A stretch of DNA of 64,000 nt from Verrucomicrobiota bacterium (GTDB taxonomy: Bacteria; Verrucomicrobiota; Verrucomicrobiia; CAIQCK01): positions 18,054-82,053 of the forward strand of contig JAPLTX010000019.1 of NCBI GenBank assembly GCA_026397915.1. Reading direction: 5' to 3'. Of this stretch, positions 61,098 through 64,000 are shown in pieces. Each line of letters starts with the position of its first letter. Positions within the stretch are counted from its first letter, which is position 1. Below the pieces are notes generated by a model, which was not told where the DNA came from, did not search any database, and saw only the letters and a program-made list of their open reading frames with translations. Position numbers and translations under genes: made by a program.

Positions 61098-61391
61098 ATG
61101 GGAGACAACGGAAACGGTAACGTGGGCGGCGTGCTGGTAGCCTTCATGGCAGGCATCGTCGTGGGCGCCGGCGTCGCATTGCTTTATGCGCCGCAGTCCG
61201 GCAAGGAAACGCGCAAGCTGCTGGCCAAGAAAGCGGACGAACTGAAGGACGAGGCGGAAGAGATTGTGGACGACGTCCTCGAGAAGGGCAAAAAGGCTCT
61301 CAAGGAAAAGAAGGAACAGTTCGACGCCGCCATCGAAGCCGGCAAAGAAACCATGACCGACGCGAGGAAGAAGCTGAAGGAAGCTCTCTAA
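61098..61391 (+). CDS. YtxH-domain envelope stress protein
   Basis: 97 residues from the ATG at 61098, with AAAAGGAG 7 bases upstream. A Gly-rich transmembrane helix (GGVLVAFMAGIVVGAGVALL) and LLYAPQSGKETRKLLAKKAD are the YtxH signature; the rest is a charged coiled coil (KKALKEKKEQFDAAIEAGKE). These proteins are linked to general stress. It is the second gene of a pair with the DUF948-like gene and overlaps the convergent MFS gene by 4 bases. Confidence 0.85.
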   Translation: MGDNGNGNVGGVLVAFMAGIVVGAGVALLYAPQSGKETRKLLAKKADELKDEAEEIVDDVLEKGKKALKEKKEQFDAAIEAGKETMTDARKKLKEAL

Positions 61392-62641
61392 GCCGTTCGC
61401 TCCCGCGCGGCGGCGCGATGCAACCAATAGAGCATGGCGCCGCCCGCGGCACACAACGCGCCGAGTCCGGCCAGGACACCCGGCGGGGAAAGCTCGCGCA
61501 GCAGCACGGTGGCAAACTGCATCCACAGAGCGGACAGGAATGCCATCGCCGCCAGCAGTTGTTTCACGCTGAACACGCCGCCCCGGCGCGCGTCAGGCAC
61601 AATTTCCTGCAACCGCGTGTCCGCCGGGACCGACGCCATTCCCGCCGTCACGCCCACGCCGATCATCGCCATCCCTGCCAGCCACGGCGACAGCGTCAGC
61701 GGCACCGCCGCGATGCAGAGGCCCATCGCGACCAATGCCACATAAGGCAGCGACGCCAGATGCCGCAGGCGTTGTGACTGGCTCACGAGAAACAATCCCG
61801 CCGCCATCCCAAGTCCGCCGGCGCTGACCAGCAATCCCACGCCGAGTTCCGTCAGCCGCAACTGCGCCGTCGCAAACGCCAGCACCTCCACCACCAACAA
61901 CCCGCCCACCAACGCGAACAATCCGCCCGACAGCACCAGCGGCAGCGCTTCCCTGTGCGACATCACATAACTGACGCCCGCCTTCATATCAGCCAGCACC
62001 GAGCGTCGAGCGTCCGCGCTTCCACGTTCCACGTCTTGTTCCGGCCGCAGACTCCGCGAGATCAGCGCGATCAACGCGCCGCTGAAAAGGAACGTGAAGC
62101 CGTCAATCACGAAACACGGATTGGGGCCGAGCGCCTGCACCGCGTAGCCTGCCACCGGAATCGCCAGCAGGCCGGCGACAGCGCCGCTGGAGTTCGAGAG
62201 CGAATTCGCCGCCATCAACAACCGCGCCTCGGCAATCCGCGGCATCGCCGCCAGTCGCGCCGGGCCGTGAAACGTCGCCAGCGCGCCCATCACGAACACC
62301 ACGCCGTAAAGCGCCTGCAGCGACGGATCGAAGTGGCGGATCAGTGGGATTGCGAACGCAAAAGCCGCTCGCAGCAGGTCCGCCGTCACCATCGTCAGCT
62401 TGCGGCTCCATCGGTCCGTCCACGCCACCGCCAGCGGGCTGAATAGCAACACCGGCAGCATGGCGAAGAACATCAACCGCGCAGTCTCGGACACGTTAGC
62501 GATGCCATGCACCTGGAGAATAACGCCAAGCAACGCCATCTGGTGCAAGCGGTCGCCGATGCCACTGCCAAGCTGTCCAGCGTAAAGCTTCAGAAAGTCG
62601 TGGTTACGCAGGATCGCGCCGAATGTTTGTTCCGATGCCAT
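61388..62641 (-). CDS. Major facilitator superfamily transporter
   Basis: 417 residues from the ATG at 62641 (a longer frame adds 16 residues that do not look membrane-like). Twelve hydrophobic helices. The loop between helices 2 and 3 has SPLAVAWTDRWSRKLTMVTA, the MFS motif A (GxxaDrxsRr type). AMPRIAEARLLMAANSLSNS and related parts resemble the enterobactin-exporter EntS-like branch, so drug or siderophore efflux is plausible. No operon partner, as the nearest gene converges by 4 bases. Confidence 0.85.
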   Translation of the reverse strand: MASEQTFGAILRNHDFLKLYAGQLGSGIGDRLHQMALLGVILQVHGIANVSETARLMFFAMLPVLLFSPLAVAWTDRWSRKLTMVTADLLRAAFAFAIPLIRHFDPSLQALYGVVFVMGALATFHGPARLAAMPRIAEARLLMAANSLSNSSGAVAGLLAIPVAGYAVQALGPNPCFVIDGFTFLFSGALIALISRSLRPEQDVERGSADARRSVLADMKAGVSYVMSHREALPLVLSGGLFALVGGLLVVEVLAFATAQLRLTELGVGLLVSAGGLGMAAGLFLVSQSQRLRHLASLPYVALVAMGLCIAAVPLTLSPWLAGMAMIGVGVTAGMASVPADTRLQEIVPDARRGGVFSVKQLLAAMAFLSALWMQFATVLLRELSPPGVLAGLGALCAAGGAMLYWLHRAAARERTA

Positions 62642-62708
62642 GAATCGGCCACATACTATCCTGACTTCATGCCCGGAGCGAAGCGTCAAAAAGCGTCAAA
62701 CTTCCCCG

Positions 62709-62736
62709 TTGAAATGCCGGGCCGTCCTGCTATTGT
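62709..62736 (+). promoter_or_regulatory. Sigma-70 promoter of tRNA-Arg
   Basis: TTGAAA (62709-62714), a 16-base spacer and TATTGT (62731-62736), 16 bases before the tRNA start. Confidence 0.6.
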
Positions 62737-62752
62737 CTGGCCCGCTTTGGGC

Positions 62753-62829
62753 GCGCCCGTAGCTCAGTGGATTAGAGCATCTGACTACGGATCAGAGGGT
62801 CGAAGGTTCAAGTCCTTCCGGGCGCACCA
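62753..62829 (+). tRNA. tRNA-Arg (anticodon ACG), CCA encoded
   Basis: The acceptor stem GCGCCCG pairs with CGGGCGC, the D arm has AGCTCAGTGGATTAGAGC, the anticodon loop is CTACGGA giving ACG, and the T arm is GAAGGTTCAAGTCCTTC. The discriminator base A and an encoded CCA follow (62826-62829). ACG reads the common CGC/CGT arginine codons after inosine formation. Confidence 0.95.
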
Positions 62830-63222
62830 CTTTTCCTCCGGGAAAGTGTAAGGTTTCCACTTCTCCACACTCCGCAAGTTTGGCGTGTAGTATTAAACTG
62901 AGACGCATCGGCGGAAAATTCGCGCCGTTACGCTGTGCGTTGTCTCAACGTGGCGCGGCGGCGTTCTCCCGATATGTAGGGGCGGCACAGGACCACGGCT
63001 CTGGCGAACGCTGGCGAAGGCGGAAGGGCATCTGCGCGGCGGTATCGCGTGGCGTGGCGGGCAACGTGGGCTGAGTTCAAGATGGTTGAGCCCGATGTTT
63101 TTTCGCGCATCGCAACGCGGTTGCTGTTTCATGCCAGCCGGATGAAGCGCGCAACCATCTTTCGGCAACTCGTGATCAATCTGTCAAGAATCAGGAGTTG
63201 TGTGACCCCGATTCCGCGTGTT
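62830..63222. other. Gene-poor stretch
   Basis: About 390 bases between the tRNA and the final gene. Short open frames here are broken and compositionally unlike protein. An ACTTTTCCTCC-GGGAAAGT element just after the tRNA (62829-62847) may be a weak terminator. I see nothing else. Confidence 0.6.
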
Positions 63223-63822
63223 TCAATTCTGTGATCTGGGCAATCTAACAACCCAGTCAGCAATTGCCCGGCTGACATCACCAAACGCCGGTCCAACCTG
63301 CATACCGAATGGCTCGGCTAATCCGGATGAAAAATATGCCCTCTCCGCTTCCTCGCGGGAAATCATTCTGGAAGATGGAGGATTCGCGGAAAACGCACTG
63401 GAAACGCCCAAAGCGATTCTTTCAGGTAAATAGACTACGCAGACTTGCACATGAACTCGGTAGCCCGGTTTCTTAGATATAGAGTAGGCCCCCACTTGCT
63501 CGATGCTGCCCGGTATTATGATGAACACTGTGACCAACCGATGCCAAGGTCGCGCCCGCAAGTGTCGCGGAAGTTCGTAATACGCAGGGCTTATCCCGCC
63601 CCTTACTTGGTCCCAAATCAGAGCCTTACCCCGAAGCGAGATGTTTTTTGATAATCCAATGCGCTGGCATTCTTGCGACAAAGGCAATGCTTGCACAGCA
63701 ACACTTTTCAGCATTTCCGAGGGCTCACGCTCTCGTAGGAAGAGAGCGACTCCAACATATCCAATCATTCCGCCACAAAACACCCCGAACAGCATGAATG
63801 TCATACGCCACTGGCGACGCAT
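63223..63822 (-). CDS. Membrane-anchored protein of unknown function
   Basis: 199 residues from the ATG at 63822; a TTG at 63846 would add 8. One hydrophobic N-terminal helix (TFMLFGVFCGGMIGYVGVAL) precedes a soluble domain of about 165 residues with mixed strands, including HRLVTVFIIIPGSIEQVGAY and VHVQVCVVYLPERIALGVSS. No family recognised. Its GC is lower than the housekeeping genes, so it may be a recent acquisition. The direction of transcription leads away from the window edge. Confidence 0.55.
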   Translation of the reverse strand: MRRQWRMTFMLFGVFCGGMIGYVGVALFLREREPSEMLKSVAVQALPLSQECQRIGLSKNISLRGKALIWDQVRGGISPAYYELPRHLRARPWHRLVTVFIIIPGSIEQVGAYSISKKPGYRVHVQVCVVYLPERIALGVSSAFSANPPSSRMISREEAERAYFSSGLAEPFGMQVGPAFGDVSRAIADWVVRLPRSQN

Positions 63823-64000
63823 AGCAAAATGCGCGCCTGCCAGCAACCCAGCGTATAAAGCTAGGGAACCGCTGATTAAAGGGGCTGGGGCACAGAAGAC
63901 TTTGGTGTGAATGATTTCGACGACGGGATTGTAGAGATGGCTGAGAATCTGGGAGCATGAGACACCGCACGGAGCGAGGGAAGCGATGGATGCGAGGTGA

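Noticed and set aside
62880..63220. Short frames after the tRNA
   Set aside because: None exceeds about 91 codons or looks like protein; composition is repetitive.
63725..63970. 81-codon frame near the right edge on the minus strand
   Set aside because: Overlaps the start of the membrane protein gene in another frame and shows no family features.

Overview
The window is a GC-rich bacterial chromosome segment. Its gene content best fits a free-living, polysaccharide-degrading member of the Verrucomicrobiota (Limisphaerales/Pedosphaera-like) or a close PVC relative. The evidence for this is the secreted and Tat-exported carbohydrate enzymes, PQQ-like and LVIVD propeller proteins, a URO-D/MtaA-type protein, SYLF and DUF1015 proteins, a PPi-dependent phosphofructokinase and abundant palindromic repeats. 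The placement is inferred from gene families only; there is no rRNA gene in the window.

Layout. 1-12.4 kb is a carbohydrate region: a secreted lyase-like protein, a Tat-exported glycosidase-like protein and an LVIVD propeller protein with a divergent PAS-AraC regulator, a fused sugar-isomerase-like/aldo-keto reductase ORF, a tetraheme cytochrome and a PQQ-like propeller. 12.5-20.4 kb holds a SYLF protein, a kdgK gene with a broken 3' copy of itself on the far side of a methyltransferase, an MtaA-like methyltransferase with an overlapping HAD phosphatase, and a large OYE-GltD type oxidoreductase. 20.8-30 kb is mostly core metabolism: trpC-trpF-trpB-yicC-gmk-coaC-coaB-pfkB, then DUF1015 and pfp. 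30-38.5 kb holds a eukaryote-type chorismate mutase, an AraC regulator, a glycosyltransferase, ilvH, a tandem-ACT protein joined to a cyclic-nucleotide-domain histidine kinase, an SGNH hydrolase, a RibD-like reductase and queA. 38.6-43.9 kb holds amt-glnK, an APC permease with a UspA tail, a DUF2905 protein and a GH5 lipoprotein. 44-48.3 kb is a topoisomerase VI locus (top6B frameshifted, a uronate-isomerase-like gene, top6A). 48.3-54.3 kb is a lower-GC four-gene cassette: CDC48-like double AAA+ ATPase, divergent Hsp70, zinc-ribbon/TPR protein and HEAT-like protein. 54.5-64 kb holds gluQ, a lectin-domain protein, a CE15 esterase, an envelope gene pair, an MFS exporter, tRNA-Arg(ACG) and an unknown membrane protein.

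Two themes stand out. First, archaeal/eukaryotic-flavoured genes (Topo VI, a CDC48-like unfoldase with its own Hsp70, an Aro7-type chorismate mutase) lie within 25 kb of one another. Second, short palindromic elements with the GTAG-headed hairpin layout of REP sequences are scattered through the window. Two of them are inverted pairs of exactly 72 nt (24 codons) lying in frame inside coding sequences, and two single copies supply the TAG stop codon of the gene they follow. Other low-complexity repeats sit in frame inside trpC, queA and coaB and between coaC and coaB.
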